From: Anaeromyxobacter terrae
GTDB lineage: Bacteria > Myxococcota > Myxococcia > Myxococcales > Anaeromyxobacteraceae
Assembly (NCBI RefSeq): GCF_022690685.1
Contig: NZ_JALCYY010000038.1
Span: 1 to 52,597 of the forward strand
Direction of reading: 5' to 3'
Length of the DNA stretch: 52,597 bases
The notes beneath the pieces are model-generated. The model worked only from the letters and a program-made list of their open reading frames with translations, was not told the origin of the DNA and searched no databases. The translations under genes were made by a program, and so were the position numbers. Shown here in pieces: positions 39,741-48,219 of the stretch; positions within the stretch are counted from its first letter, which is position 1, and every line of letters begins with the position of its first letter.

Positions 39741-40154
39741 ATGAAGCCGACGAGTCGTCCGAACGGCGAGGCCGCGTCAGCGAACATCACCAAGCGGATT
39801 CAGGAGCTGGGGGATTGGAGAGGAGAGACCCTCGCTCGTGTCCGTCAGATCATCCACGATGCGGACCCCGACATCCAGGAAGAGTGGAAATGGATGGGAA
39901 CCCCGGTCTGGTCGCATGACGGCGGCGTCTGCACCGGGGAGTCGTACAAGCAGGTCGTGAAGCTCACCTTCTTTCGCGGAGCCTCCATCAAGGACCCGAA
40001 GAAGCTCTTCAACTCCAGCCTGGAAGGGAACACGCGGCGTGCGATCGACCTCCGCGAAGGGGAGGAGCTCGACGAAGCTGCCTTCAAGCAGCTCATCCGC
40101 GCCGCGGTGGCGGCCAACTCTGGAGCGCGCTCGACGGCAGCCAAGAAGAAGTGA
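39741..40154 (+). CDS. DUF1801 (YdhG-like) protein
   Basis: The 137-residue product matches the DUF1801 family, with VRQIIHDADPDIQEEWKWMGTPVWSHDG near the N terminus and VVKLTFFRGASIKDPKKLFNS in the middle. Members form a small alpha/beta fold without a proven activity. The tail is Lys/Ala-rich. Base and codon use are less extreme in GC than in its neighbours, so recent transfer is possible. It is 30 bases after the hybrid kinase. Confidence 0.85.
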   Translation: MKPTSRPNGEAASANITKRIQELGDWRGETLARVRQIIHDADPDIQEEWKWMGTPVWSHDGGVCTGESYKQVVKLTFFRGASIKDPKKLFNSSLEGNTRRAIDLREGEELDEAAFKQLIRAAVAANSGARSTAAKKK

Positions 40155-40588
40155 GCCGGCTCGCGCGGGAGCGCTTGAAGCCAACGTGCCCCGCTCGGCG
40201 GGCGAGGCTCACGCGACATGCAGCAGTTCGCGCTGGAGTGGATGTTGCGGGGCGGGTCACGAGAAGCCGAGCTAGCCGCCCGGCATCCAGGGACGCGCTC
40301 CGTCCTAGGGCGGTCGTTCTTCTTCGGTATCGCTCCGAATGCCAACGCCGCCCTGCGGGTCGTCGCATGGCGGCAGCGACCGCCGCCTCGCCGAGGTCGG
40401 CGAGCGCGCCGCCCGCCGTCGCCCCTCGGGCGTGGCGGACGAGCCTCGCGCCGCATCTCGGCTCCCGCTCTCTCGTGAAGCGGCAGCTCGACCTGCGTCG
40501 CGGTCACGCGGGGTGACTCGGTCGACGTCCTTGCGCATCACGCGCGTGCTGGTCACGTCAAGGGCGGAGCCGCCTCAGCGACGAAAGC
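40155..40588. other. Gene-free stretch before the STAND regulator
   Basis: These 434 bases hold short, mutually overlapping frames without family patterns or normal codon bias. I see no RNA gene, repeat or clear promoter. It may be decayed sequence near the low-GC DUF1801 gene. Confidence 0.5.
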
Positions 40589-43500
40589 ATGGCCTCGCTC
40601 GCAAAGATCTCGCGCCCGCGGCTGCCTGCCATCGTCCCACGCGTGCGGCTCTTCGCGCGGCTCGACGCCGCGCCGGCGGCGATCTGGATCGCCGGTCCTC
40701 CGGGCGCCGGCAAGACGACGCTCGCGGCGAGCTACGTGGCGGCGCGCATGCGGCGCTGCCTCTGGTTCCAGCTCGACTCCGGCGACGCAGATCCCGCGAC
40801 CTTCTTCTACTACCTCGCCCAGGCGTCGCGGCGCGCCGCACCGGGGTTCCGGCGCCCGCTTCCTCTCTTCACCGCGCAGTATCACGGCGGGCTCCAGACG
40901 TTCGCGCGCCGCTTCTTCCGCGAGCTGTGGGGCCGGCTCGACGTGCCGTTCGCCGTCGTGCTCGACGGCCTTCACGAGGTACCGCCCGGTTGTGAGCTCC
41001 CCGACCTGCTGTGCGAGGCGCTCGTCGAGCTGCCCGAGGGCGCGCGAACGCTCCTCCTCGCGCGCGAGGCGCCCCCGCCCGCGCTCGCGAGGCTGCGCGC
41101 GAACGGCGCGCTGGAGGTGATCGACGCGGAGGACCTCCAGCTCGCCTCCGATGAGGTCGCGGCGCTCGCGCGCCTCCGCGGCGCCGCAGAGGAGGACGGA
41201 CGGATAGAGGGGATCCGCGCTCGTACCAAGGGCTGGGCGGCGGGGGTCGTGCTGATGCTCGCCGGCCGGTCACGCGGTAACGGACGGGGGACGGCAGAGA
41301 CACCCTCGGCGGTGTTCGACTACTTCGCGGGCGAGGTCTTCGACCGCGCCGACGCGGTCACGCGCCAGGTGCTGCTCGAGGCCGCGCTCCTCCCGAACAT
41401 CCCGGCGTCGAGCGCCGAATCCCTGACCGGCGTCGCCGCCGCGACCGATATCCTGGCGGACCTCGCGCGGCGCGGGTACTTCACCTCCCGTTCCGACGAC
41501 GCGGAGCCGACGTACGCCTTCCACCCGCTCTTCCGGGAGTTCCTCCTCGCCCGCGGCGCGAGCGCGCTCACGCCCGAGCGGCGACGTCGCGTGCGCGTGC
41601 GCGCGGCGGCCCTCCTGGACGCACGCGGGCTCGTCGACGACGCGGTGGGCCTGCTCTCCGCGAGCGAGGACGCGCTCGAGCTGGCGGACCTCGTCGTGCG
41701 CCACGCGCCCGAGCTGTTCCGGACGGGGCGGGGCAGGACGCTCGCGAGCTGGATCGGCCGCATCCCCGAGCCCGTCCGCGAGCGGCGGCCGTGGCTCCTG
41801 TTCTGGCAGGGCTTGAGCGCGATGGAGGGTGACGTGTCGGCGGCCCGCGCCCACCTCGAGCGTGCGTACGCGGCGTTCGTCGAGGCGGCTGACGCCACAG
41901 GACAGTACCGTGCCTGGGCGGCGGTCCTCGAGGCGTACTTCTTCGAGTGGCACGACTTCGCTCCGCTCGACCGCTGGATCGCGGAGTTCGACGAGCTGCG
42001 GCGGCGCCACCCTGAGTTCCCGGACGACGCGACGGCCGAGCTCGTGTCGATCGCGTTCGCCGAGGCCCTCATGTACCGGCAGCCGGCCAGCCCGGCCCGG
42101 GCCCGATCGATGGATCACGTCCGCGAGGTGGCGCTCGAGAGCTCGGACCCGGCGGTGCGCGCCCGGGCGGCGCGCGTGCTCGTCCTGCAAGACCAGTGGT
42201 GGGGAGAGCAGGGACGCGACGCGGTGATCGCCGTGGTCCGCGCCGACCTCCTGAACCCGGGAGTGGAGCCCTTCACGCGCATCATCGGGCTCGCGCTCGT
42301 GGGACTCAACGCGTGGCTCGCGGCGCGACCGACGGACGCGCTCGCCGCGCTGGACGGGGCGCTCGGGCTCTCGCGCGAGACCGGGGTGCACGTGTGGGAC
42401 TTCATGATCCACGCGGTCGCCGCCTCCGCAGCGTGCGCCGCCGGCGACCTCGCGCTCGCGGAACGGCACGCGGCGGCGATGCGCGCCTCGTCCGTCCCTG
42501 GCCGGCGGATGAGCGCCTGCATCTTCCGGCACGTCGCCGCGGCCATAGCGCTCCGGAGGTCCGACGGTCGCGGTGCGCGCGAGCACGGCGAGGTGGCGAT
42601 CATGCTCGCGGAGCGCGCCGGGGTGCCGTTGTACCAGTGCTCCGGCCGGATCATCGCCGGTGTCGGCTGGATGCTGGACGGAGCGCTCGAGCGGGCGCGC
42701 GCCCGCCTCGGGGAGGCGGAGCGGCTCGCCCGGGAGCTCGAGAGCCCCTTCCTCGAGCTCTGCTGCCTCGTCCCCCGCGCCGTGTGGGCGCTGCGCGAAG
42801 GGGACGCGCACGGGCCCGAGCTCGTGACGCGTGCCCTCGCGTGCGCGCGCGCACACGGCACGGTGACCGAGCCGTGGGTCTCGCCGGAGATCCTGGCCGA
42901 GCTCTGCGCCGCCGCGATCGAGCGGGGCCTGGACCCCGACGAGGCGCGCGTGCTCGTCCGCAGCGGAGCGCTGCCAGCGCCGCAGGGGGTGGAGCTGCTC
43001 GAGGGGTGGCCGTGGCCGGTCCGCGTCCGCACCCTCGGCGCGTTCGAGGTCGCGCTGCACGGTGAGCCGGTCCGGTTCCGGAGCAAGGTCCAGCGCAGGC
43101 CGCTGGACCTCCTCAAGGCGCTCGTGGCGCTCGGGGGCCACCAGGTGTCGGAGGGGCGGCTCGCGGAGGCGCTCTGGCCAGACGCCGACGGCGACTCGGG
43201 CGTCCACGCGCTGCAGACCACTCTCTACCGGCTGCGGCGGCTCGTGGGCGCAGACGTCGTCACCGCGCAAGAGCGGGCGCTCACGCTGGATCCGAAGCGC
43301 TGCTTCGTGGATGCGCTCGTCGTCGTGCGCCTCGTCGAACGCGCGAGCGGTCGGCTCGAGCGCGGCGCGCTGGACGAAGCGCTCGCGCTCACCGAGCGCG
43401 CGGTCGCGCTGTACCGGGGCTCCTTCCTGCCCGGCGACGATGTCCTGCCGTGCGTGATCACCGCGCGCGGTCAGCTCCGGCGCCGGCTCGAGCGTCATCT

Positions 43501-43603
43501 CGGTGCGCTCCGTGCCCGCGTGGCCGGCGACTCCCGCGCGGAATCGCTGACGCGCGGGGTGTCGGCGTGCGATCCCGGCTTCGGCGGTGCCCGCCCGGCT
43601 TGA
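40589..43603 (+). CDS. STAND ATPase / SARP-like (BTAD) transcriptional regulator
   Basis: The 1004-residue protein starts like MalT: KISRPRLP..., then the P-loop IAGPPGAGKTT (34-44) and a Walker-B-like VVLDGLHEVP (about 130). A winged-helix and TPR-like superhelix region (about 330-790) comes next. The C terminus (about 810-975) carries an OmpR/SARP-type winged helix (VRTLGAFEVALHGEPVRF ... LLKALVALGGHQVSEGRLAEALWP) and a BTAD-like helical domain (ALDEALALTERAVALYRGSFLPGDD). A ligand would trigger ATP-dependent oligomerisation and DNA binding. MalT itself ends in a LuxR HTH, so the SARP-type output is the notable difference. Target genes are unknown; the exported YG-repeat protein encoded next on the other strand is one candidate. 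Confidence 0.9.
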   Translation: MASLAKISRPRLPAIVPRVRLFARLDAAPAAIWIAGPPGAGKTTLAASYVAARMRRCLWFQLDSGDADPATFFYYLAQASRRAAPGFRRPLPLFTAQYHGGLQTFARRFFRELWGRLDVPFAVVLDGLHEVPPGCELPDLLCEALVELPEGARTLLLAREAPPPALARLRANGALEVIDAEDLQLASDEVAALARLRGAAEEDGRIEGIRARTKGWAAGVVLMLAGRSRGNGRGTAETPSAVFDYFAGEVFDRADAVTRQVLLEAALLPNIPASSAESLTGVAAATDILADLARRGYFTSRSDDAEPTYAFHPLFREFLLARGASALTPERRRRVRVRAAALLDARGLVDDAVGLLSASEDALELADLVVRHAPELFRTGRGRTLASWIGRIPEPVRERRPWLLFWQGLSAMEGDVSAARAHLERAYAAFVEAADATGQYRAWAAVLEAYFFEWHDFAPLDRWIAEFDELRRRHPEFPDDATAELVSIAFAEALMYRQPASPARARSMDHVREVALESSDPAVRARAARVLVLQDQWWGEQGRDAVIAVVRADLLNPGVEPFTRIIGLALVGLNAWLAARPTDALAALDGALGLSRETGVHVWDFMIHAVAASAACAAGDLALAERHAAAMRASSVPGRRMSACIFRHVAAAIALRRSDGRGAREHGEVAIMLAERAGVPLYQCSGRIIAGVGWMLDGALERARARLGEAERLARELESPFLELCCLVPRAVWALREGDAHGPELVTRALACARAHGTVTEPWVSPEILAELCAAAIERGLDPDEARVLVRSGALPAPQGVELLEGWPWPVRVRTLGAFEVALHGEPVRFRSKVQRRPLDLLKALVALGGHQVSEGRLAEALWPDADGDSGVHALQTTLYRLRRLVGADVVTAQERALTLDPKRCFVDALVVVRLVERASGRLERGALDEALALTERAVALYRGSFLPGDDVLPCVITARGQLRRRLERHLGALRARVAGDSRAESLTRGVSACDPGFGGARPA

Positions 43604-43802
43604 GCGGACCTGTGAGCGCGTGCTCGCGATCGGGTGCAGCCCGCCGGCGCGGCCAGCCTGGGTTCAGGAGCCGTCAGTCCGCGTCGAGCGCGCCGAAGCT
43701 CCTCGCGGGAGGGATCCCGCACGTCGCGAGCGCGGGCGCCAATACGAGCGCCCGCGCTGCGGATGGTGGAGGTCCAGGTGCTGGCGACGCCGGGAGCGCT
43801 CC

Positions 43803-44456
43803 CTAGAACGGAGCGTGCGACGCGTCCCCGTACGCCGCGTCGTCATGCGCGCCAGCGTACGGCGGGAGATCGTCATCCTGCGCGCGGGCGGCGTGCGCCA
43901 TGGCCTCGTCGAAGGCTGCTCGCACCGGCGCGCCCTCTCGAACGTCCAGCGAGGAACCCGGGACGCCGTTGATCGCGGTCACGTGATCGGACGAGGTTTC
44001 GAACGGCGTGCTCTGCGAATTCGCGGACGGGCTGATGACGAACTTGGCGAGGCGCACCGTGGGCTTCGCGTGTTCGCGCGACGAGAGCGCCTGCCGCTGC
44101 TCGGGCCTCGCCTCCTCGCCGGCGCCGTAAGAGGTGTCGTCATACCGGGTCGCGAGCGAGAGCGCCCCGTCGCCGCGCGGAAGCTCCAGCGTGTACGTGG
44201 CGTGCGTCACGCCGCCGTACGACGCGTCATCGTGCGAGCCGGCGTAGGGCGGGAGGTCATCCTCGGCCAGCGCAGGCGCCACACCGAGCGCCGCGAGGGA
44301 CAGGGCAGCGATCGCGAGATCGCGGCCGAGGATGCGGCGGAGGGTCGGCCGCTGCACGGCATCGATTTTCCGCGCGGGCTCGCCAGGCGCGATCACAGGT
44401 CTCGTGAACGCGCGCCCAGGCGAGGAGAGCCCGTTGCTGACGTCTGCGTATGTCAT
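43803..44456 (-). CDS. Exported protein with DDLPPYAG / HDDASYG repeats
   Basis: I do not recognise this 217-residue protein. A long N-region (1-46) precedes a signal-like segment, RRILGRDLAIAALSLAALGVAPALA (about 44-68), with a twin-arginine-like start. The mature part opens with DDLPPYAGSHDDASYGG and closes with DDDLPPYAGAHDDAAYGD, two near-identical copies, with a third HDD-like motif (RYDDTSYGAG) between. The stretch between is polar and beta-prone. The ATG at 44456 has GGGAGGAACCG; an in-frame ATG at 44546 also has GGGAGGG and would add 30 residues. A surface or periplasmic protein under the adjacent regulator is an inference. Confidence 0.62.
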   Translation of the reverse strand: MTYADVSNGLSSPGRAFTRPVIAPGEPARKIDAVQRPTLRRILGRDLAIAALSLAALGVAPALAEDDLPPYAGSHDDASYGGVTHATYTLELPRGDGALSLATRYDDTSYGAGEEARPEQRQALSSREHAKPTVRLAKFVISPSANSQSTPFETSSDHVTAINGVPGSSLDVREGAPVRAAFDEAMAHAARAQDDDLPPYAGAHDDAAYGDASHAPF

Positions 44457-44891
44457 CGGTTCCTCCCGGCGGCGGTAATCTGCATCCGTCGCCTGGTGAG
44501 ACCATGTCGCGGCACGCAACACGGATGACACACAGTTCCGAAGCATGAACCGCCCTCCCGGTGAGAGGATGTCGCGCAGCGCACCCCGCGACGCCTGACA
44601 CGTCCGTACTACAGGAGAACGCGCAGGTCGGCGTTCGGTCGTCGGAGCTCACTCACTCGGACGGTGAGGTGATCGGCGATCACCTCGGCGCTTGCGAGCG
44701 GGATTCGACCGCCCGAGGCGCTCGCATGTGAGGTGGCCGATCGACGTCGCCGAGCGCCGCGCGAGCCCGCGAGACGACCCAGCGCTACGTGAAGCTGCGC
44801 CGCGCGACGCGACCCGCTCTGGAGCGGGGGACGTTGTAGAGAGACGGGAGGGGGGCGCCGAAGAGGCCAGCGACGGCGCCGCGTTACGCAG
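44457..44891. other. 435-base intergenic region with a degenerate direct repeat
   Basis: Two related segments, 44495-44531 and 44560-44602, share GGTGAGAnnATGTCGCG at one end and TGACAC at the other. They lie upstream of the exported repeat protein (on its 5' side). The rest (44603-44891) shows short frames of poor coding character and no RNA gene. The segments could be binding sites for the nearby regulator. Confidence 0.4.
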
Positions 44892-44964
44892 TGACCCCAC
44901 GGGGATTCGAACCCCGGTTGCGGCCTTGAAAGGGCCGAGTCCTGGGCCTCTAGACGATGGGGTC
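44892..44964 (-). tRNA. tRNA-Glu (anticodon TTC)
   Basis: The reverse strand folds into a 73-base cloverleaf: acceptor GACCCCA/TGGGGTC with discriminator A, anticodon loop CTTTCAA (TTC), and T arm with GGTTCGAATCCC. CCA is not encoded. A TTGACA-17-TACTAG promoter lies directly upstream. Confidence 0.96.
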
Positions 44965-44971
44965 GGGCGGT

Positions 44972-45000
44972 CTAGTACCCGACAAGGCGCCGTCTGTCAA
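44972..45000 (-). promoter_or_regulatory. tRNA-Glu promoter, TTGACA-17-TACTAG
   Basis: On the minus strand a perfect -35 TTGACA (45000-44995) and -10 TACTAG (44977-44972) are 17 bases apart. The expected +1 is 44965, one base before the mature tRNA 5' end. This is the best -35 in the window. Confidence 0.75.
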
Positions 45001-45027
45001 AGGGTCGGCGGTCGCCGCGGCGACGTG

Positions 45028-45717
45028 TCAGACGCGCCGGACGGCGGCGGGATGGGCCGGGGCGGCGCGCGGGCGGTAGACGGTGCCGCGGACGTGGTCC
45101 CAGAGCGGGAACGTCACGTTGAAGTTCCAGCGCTGCATGAGGTTCGTCGCGTGGTGCAGCTGGTGGTGGCGGCGCAGGTACCCGATCGCGCGGGTACGGC
45201 CGATGGGGCTGTCCTCGGGCAGGTGATAGGCGAGGTGAAGCCACTCGTACGAGAGCACGTACAGCACGACCGTCGCGACCCACAGCGCGGCGAGGTTCGG
45301 CTGGCCGAGCCGGAGGAACAGGAGCGCGAACGGGGAGGTGAGGACCACGATGGCGAAGACCGCGTACGCGGGGAGGAGCACGAGCTTCAGCTCCCGCGCG
45401 CTGCGGAGCGCCATGTCCTGCCCGACGAAGACCGCGTGGTGCTGCGGCGTGTGGCGCGTGTAGAAGACCTCGAGCCAGCGCACGCGCCGGTGCAGGAGCC
45501 CGCGGTGCACGTGCCACTCGACGGCGTTGCCGAAGGCGAAGAAGACCGGGACGAGCAGGAGCTGCCAGGCGGTCAGCCCCTCGACGCGCGACAGCGCGAG
45601 GCCGGCGAGCGCGAGGCCTCCGAGGGTCGGTAGCGCGAGGTGCAGCGTGGGTGAGTACGTCTTCGGGATGCGCCCGGTGAGCTCGGCGCGGAGCTCCTCG
45701 CGCGACGCGTGCGTCAT
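45028..45717 (-). CDS. Fatty-acid-hydroxylase / carotenoid-hydroxylase-like membrane protein
   Basis: The 229-residue protein has hydrophobic segments at about 25-45, 55-70, 113-135 and 145-160, and the His clusters of the fatty acid hydroxylase superfamily. These are EWHVHRGLLHRR (about 67-78), RHTPQHHAVF (about 88-97), HLAYHLPE and HHQLHHATN (about 185-193). Together they would hold a di-iron centre. Members hydroxylate or desaturate sterols, sphingolipids or carotenoids; the substrate cannot be read here. The start is the ATG at 45717 (MTHASREEL), with GGAGG-type purines upstream. Confidence 0.87.
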   Translation of the reverse strand: MTHASREELRAELTGRIPKTYSPTLHLALPTLGGLALAGLALSRVEGLTAWQLLLVPVFFAFGNAVEWHVHRGLLHRRVRWLEVFYTRHTPQHHAVFVGQDMALRSARELKLVLLPAYAVFAIVVLTSPFALLFLRLGQPNLAALWVATVVLYVLSYEWLHLAYHLPEDSPIGRTRAIGYLRRHHQLHHATNLMQRWNFNVTFPLWDHVRGTVYRPRAAPAHPAAVRRV

Positions 45718-45869
45718 GTGCCGCCTTGCCTCCGGTCGGACGCAGGAGAGCCCTGCTTCCTGGAAGGTAGGAGGCGGCCGTCCGCGTCGCAACGGGACGC
45801 GCCGCGGGAGATGCCATCCCGCAGCGCGTCAGCGGGGGCCGCCCTCGGAGGGCGGGCGCGGCGGGGGCG

Positions 45870-46802
45870 TCAGCGGGCGCTCTCCTCGAACAGCCAGGTC
45901 GAGAGGTAGCGCTCGCCGGTGTCCGGCAGCACCACGACGATGAGCTTGCCCGCGTTCTCCGGCCGGCGCGCCACCTCCCGCGCCGCCCACGCGGCGCCGC
46001 CGCAGGAGATGCCGGAGAGGATGCCTTCCTCGCGGCAGAGGCGCCGCGCCATCTCGCCGGCCGGATCGTTCCCGACCGTGATCACCTCGTCGATGAGGTT
46101 CGCGTTGAGCACCTTCGGCACGAACCCGGGGCCCCAGCCCTGGATCTTGTGCGCACCGGCCTTGCCGCCGGAGAGGACCGGAGAGTCGGCGGGCTCGGCG
46201 GCGACGATGCGAATCCCAGGCTTGCGCGCCTTCAGGACCTCGGCGCAGCCGGTGACCGTGCCGCCCGTGCCCGTCCCCGCGACGAGGATGTCGATGCGGC
46301 CGTCGGTGTCGCGCCAGATCTCCTCGGCGGTGGTGCGCCGGTGGATCTCCGGGTTCGCCGGGTTCTCGAACTGCTGCAGCACGAGGTAGCGGCGGTCCTC
46401 GGCGGCGAGCTCCTCCGCCTTCTTGATGGCGCCCTTCATGCCCTCGGGCCCGGGCGTGAGCACGAGCTTCGCGCCGAGCGCGAGCAGGAGCTTGCGCCGC
46501 TCGATGCTCATCGTCTCGGGCATCGTGAGCACGATGGGGAGGCCCTTCGCCGCGGCGGCGAAGGCGAGGCCGATGCCGGTGTTGCCGCTCGTCGGCTCGA
46601 GGAGGATCGTGTCGGGCTTGATCCGCCCGTCGCGCTCGGCCGCCTCGATCATCGCGACGCCGATCCGGTCCTTCACGGACGAGCAGGGGTTGAAGCTCTC
46701 GAGCTTGGCGGCGACGGTGGCGCGCGCGCCGTCCATGACGCGGTTGAGCCGCACGAGCGGCGTGTTGCCGATGAGCTTCGTCACGTCGTCCGCGATGCGC
46801 AT
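45870..46802 (-). CDS. cysK: Cysteine synthase A (O-acetylserine sulfhydrylase)
   Basis: CysK replaces the acetyl of O-acetylserine with sulfide to make cysteine. The 310-residue PLP protein has the Schiff-base lysine in [16 protein letters not shown] (about 43), the substrate loop [11 protein letters not shown], and the phosphate loop [10 protein letters not shown] (about 176-185). Length and order are normal. A complex upstream region (46837-46885) suggests specific regulation. The start at 46802 is preceded by GGAGGAACACGG. Confidence 0.95.
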   Translation of the reverse strand: MRIADDVTKLIGNTPLVRLNRVMDGARATVAAKLESFNPCSSVKDRIGVAMIEAAERDGRIKPDTILLEPTSGNTGIGLAFAAAAKGLPIVLTMPETMSIERRKLLLALGAKLVLTPGPEGMKGAIKKAEELAAEDRRYLVLQQFENPANPEIHRRTTAEEIWRDTDGRIDILVAGTGTGGTVTGCAEVLKARKPGIRIVAAEPADSPVLSGGKAGAHKIQGWGPGFVPKVLNANLIDEVITVGNDPAGEMARRLCREEGILSGISCGGAAWAAREVARRPENAGKLIVVVLPDTGERYLSTWLFEESAR

Positions 46803-46836
46803 CCGTGTTCCTCCGCGAGCGGCCCCGGAAGCGGGT

Positions 46837-46885
46837 GTCCGCTATAACGGACGCCATCTTTAAAAGCGGACGCCGTTCCTGTCAA
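46837..46885 (-). promoter_or_regulatory. cysK upstream region: operator palindrome, direct repeats and promoter
   Basis: A perfect palindrome GTCCG-CTATAA-CGGAC covers 46837-46852. CGGACGCC occurs at 46848-46855 and again at 46867-46874, a 19-base repeat spacing. On the minus strand TTGACA (46885-46880) is a perfect -35; a weak -10 (TAAAGA) is 17 bases downstream, between the two repeats. A repressor or activator such as an Rrf2/CymR- or LysR-type sulfur regulator could bind here. The regulator type is a guess. Confidence 0.5.
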
Positions 46886-47060
46886 GCAGAGGCTGGCGTC
46901 GGCGCCAGGAGCGGGACTCGCACTCAGGGAGACATCGCGACGACGCCGCTGTCCGCCGGCCGCGGCGCGCACCGGAGCCCGCCGCGCGTCCCCGAACGTT
47001 CGGGCCGGCTCCTCCCTCCCGCGGGCTGCCGAGGCGCCGCGCTTGCATCGTGGCGGCCCC

Positions 47061-47921
47061 ATGCGACGCCCCCTGGCCCCGCTCGCCGCGGCGCTCCTCA
47101 CGAGCTGCCAACCTCTCCTCGACGTGCCGGCGCGCGCGCCGGGCGGAGCCGCGCTGCGGATCGCCACCTGGAACGTCCACGATCTCTTCGACGCCGAGGA
47201 CCGGCTCCTCCCGCCCGGCGCAGAGGACGAGGTCCCGTCGCCCGCCGCGGTCGAGGCGAAGCTCGGCGCGCTCGCGGCGGTCCTCGTCCGCATCGACGCC
47301 GACGTGGTGCTCCTCCAGGAGGTCGAGAACCTCCCGCTCCTCGAGGCGCTCGCGGCGCGCGCCGGCTACGCCGACGCCCGGCTCGTCGAGGGCAACGATC
47401 CGCGCGGCATCGACGTCGCGGTGCTCTCGCGCCCGGCGATCGCGCGCTACGTGAGCCACGCGGGTGAGCGCGACGCGGCGGGTCGGCTGCTCTGGCCGCG
47501 CGACTGCGTGGAGGTCCACCTCGCCGCGGGCGGCCGGCGCCTGGCGATGGTGGTGAGTCATCTCAGCTCGCGTCTCTCCGACGACGGCACGCGGCGCGCG
47601 GCGCAGGCGACCCGCATGCGCGAGATCGCCGACGCGCTCGCCGTCGCGGATCCGGACGCCGTCGTGCTGGCCGGCGGGGATCTCAACGATCCGCCCTCCG
47701 CGCCGGCCCTCGCGCCGCTCTCCGCCGACGGGGCGTACGTCGATCCGCTCCCGCCCGGGGTGACGACCTGGTCCACGGGCGCTGGCGCGGAGCGGCTCGA
47801 CGCGCTGCTCGTCGCGCGGGCGGACGCGGGCGCGGTCGTGCGCGCGGAGGTGGAGCACGGGAGCTACATCGAGCGCGCGTCCGACCACCAGCCGATCGTG
47901 CTGGACCTCCGCCTGCCGTGA
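47061..47921 (+). CDS. EEP-family lipoprotein (secreted nuclease/phosphodiesterase-like)
   Basis: The 286-residue protein has a signal with possible lipobox LTSC (Cys16) and an EEP domain: ATWNVHDLFDAED (Asn about 42), VLLQEVENLPLLEAL (Glu about 89), EGNDPRGIDVAVLSR, VVSHLSS, LAGGDLNDPPSA (Asp/Asn) and terminal ASDHQPIVLDL. All metal-site residues are present. Exported EEP enzymes often act as extracellular nucleases. The ATG at 47061 is preferred to one at 47043 because it gives a better signal peptide. It is distinct from the cytosolic EEP protein at 28623-29405. Confidence 0.85.
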   Translation: MRRPLAPLAAALLTSCQPLLDVPARAPGGAALRIATWNVHDLFDAEDRLLPPGAEDEVPSPAAVEAKLGALAAVLVRIDADVVLLQEVENLPLLEALAARAGYADARLVEGNDPRGIDVAVLSRPAIARYVSHAGERDAAGRLLWPRDCVEVHLAAGGRRLAMVVSHLSSRLSDDGTRRAAQATRMREIADALAVADPDAVVLAGGDLNDPPSAPALAPLSADGAYVDPLPPGVTTWSTGAGAERLDALLVARADAGAVVRAEVEHGSYIERASDHQPIVLDLRLP

Positions 47922-47973
47922 GGATCGCGCCGGCGGCGCGGACGACCCACCTTGAGGAGGAGGGGGATGCTCC

Positions 47974-48219
47974 ATGCCGGACGATCGCAAGCCGAAGGAC
48001 GAGCAGGGGACCGAGCCCGGGCTCGCGGGCGGGCCAGGGCCGAAGCCGCCCGGGTTCGAGGATGGCACGCCGCGCATCCTCGGGGACGGCTCGCCGGGCT
48101 ACCCGCCAGAGGGGGCGCTCGAGCCCCGGGACGAGGAGGTCGAGAACCGGAAGGGCGAGCCCGTGGAGCACGGCCACCACCCCGCCCGGCGCCCGCCGAA
48201 GCGCGGGGGCGAAGGGTGA
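47974..48219 (+). CDS. Small hydrophilic protein
   Basis: The 81-residue product is almost free of hydrophobic residues and rich in Pro, Gly, Glu and Lys, so it is probably disordered. I do not recognise it. A GAGGAGGAGGG ribosome site precedes the ATG, and its stop overlaps the GTG of the SDR gene, which supports real translation. Function unknown. Confidence 0.6.
   Translation: MPDDRKPKDEQGTEPGLAGGPGPKPPGFEDGTPRILGDGSPGYPPEGALEPRDEEVENRKGEPVEHGHHPARRPPKRGGEG

Noticed and set aside
40218-40556. Short frames in the gap before the STAND regulator
   Set aside because: They overlap each other on both strands, have poor codon bias and no recognisable motif or ribosome site.
44692-45633. Long plus-strand frame containing DPTGIRTPVAALKG
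   Set aside because: This string is the translation of the antisense strand of tRNA-Glu, a well-known false gene; the remainder is antisense to the hydroxylase gene.
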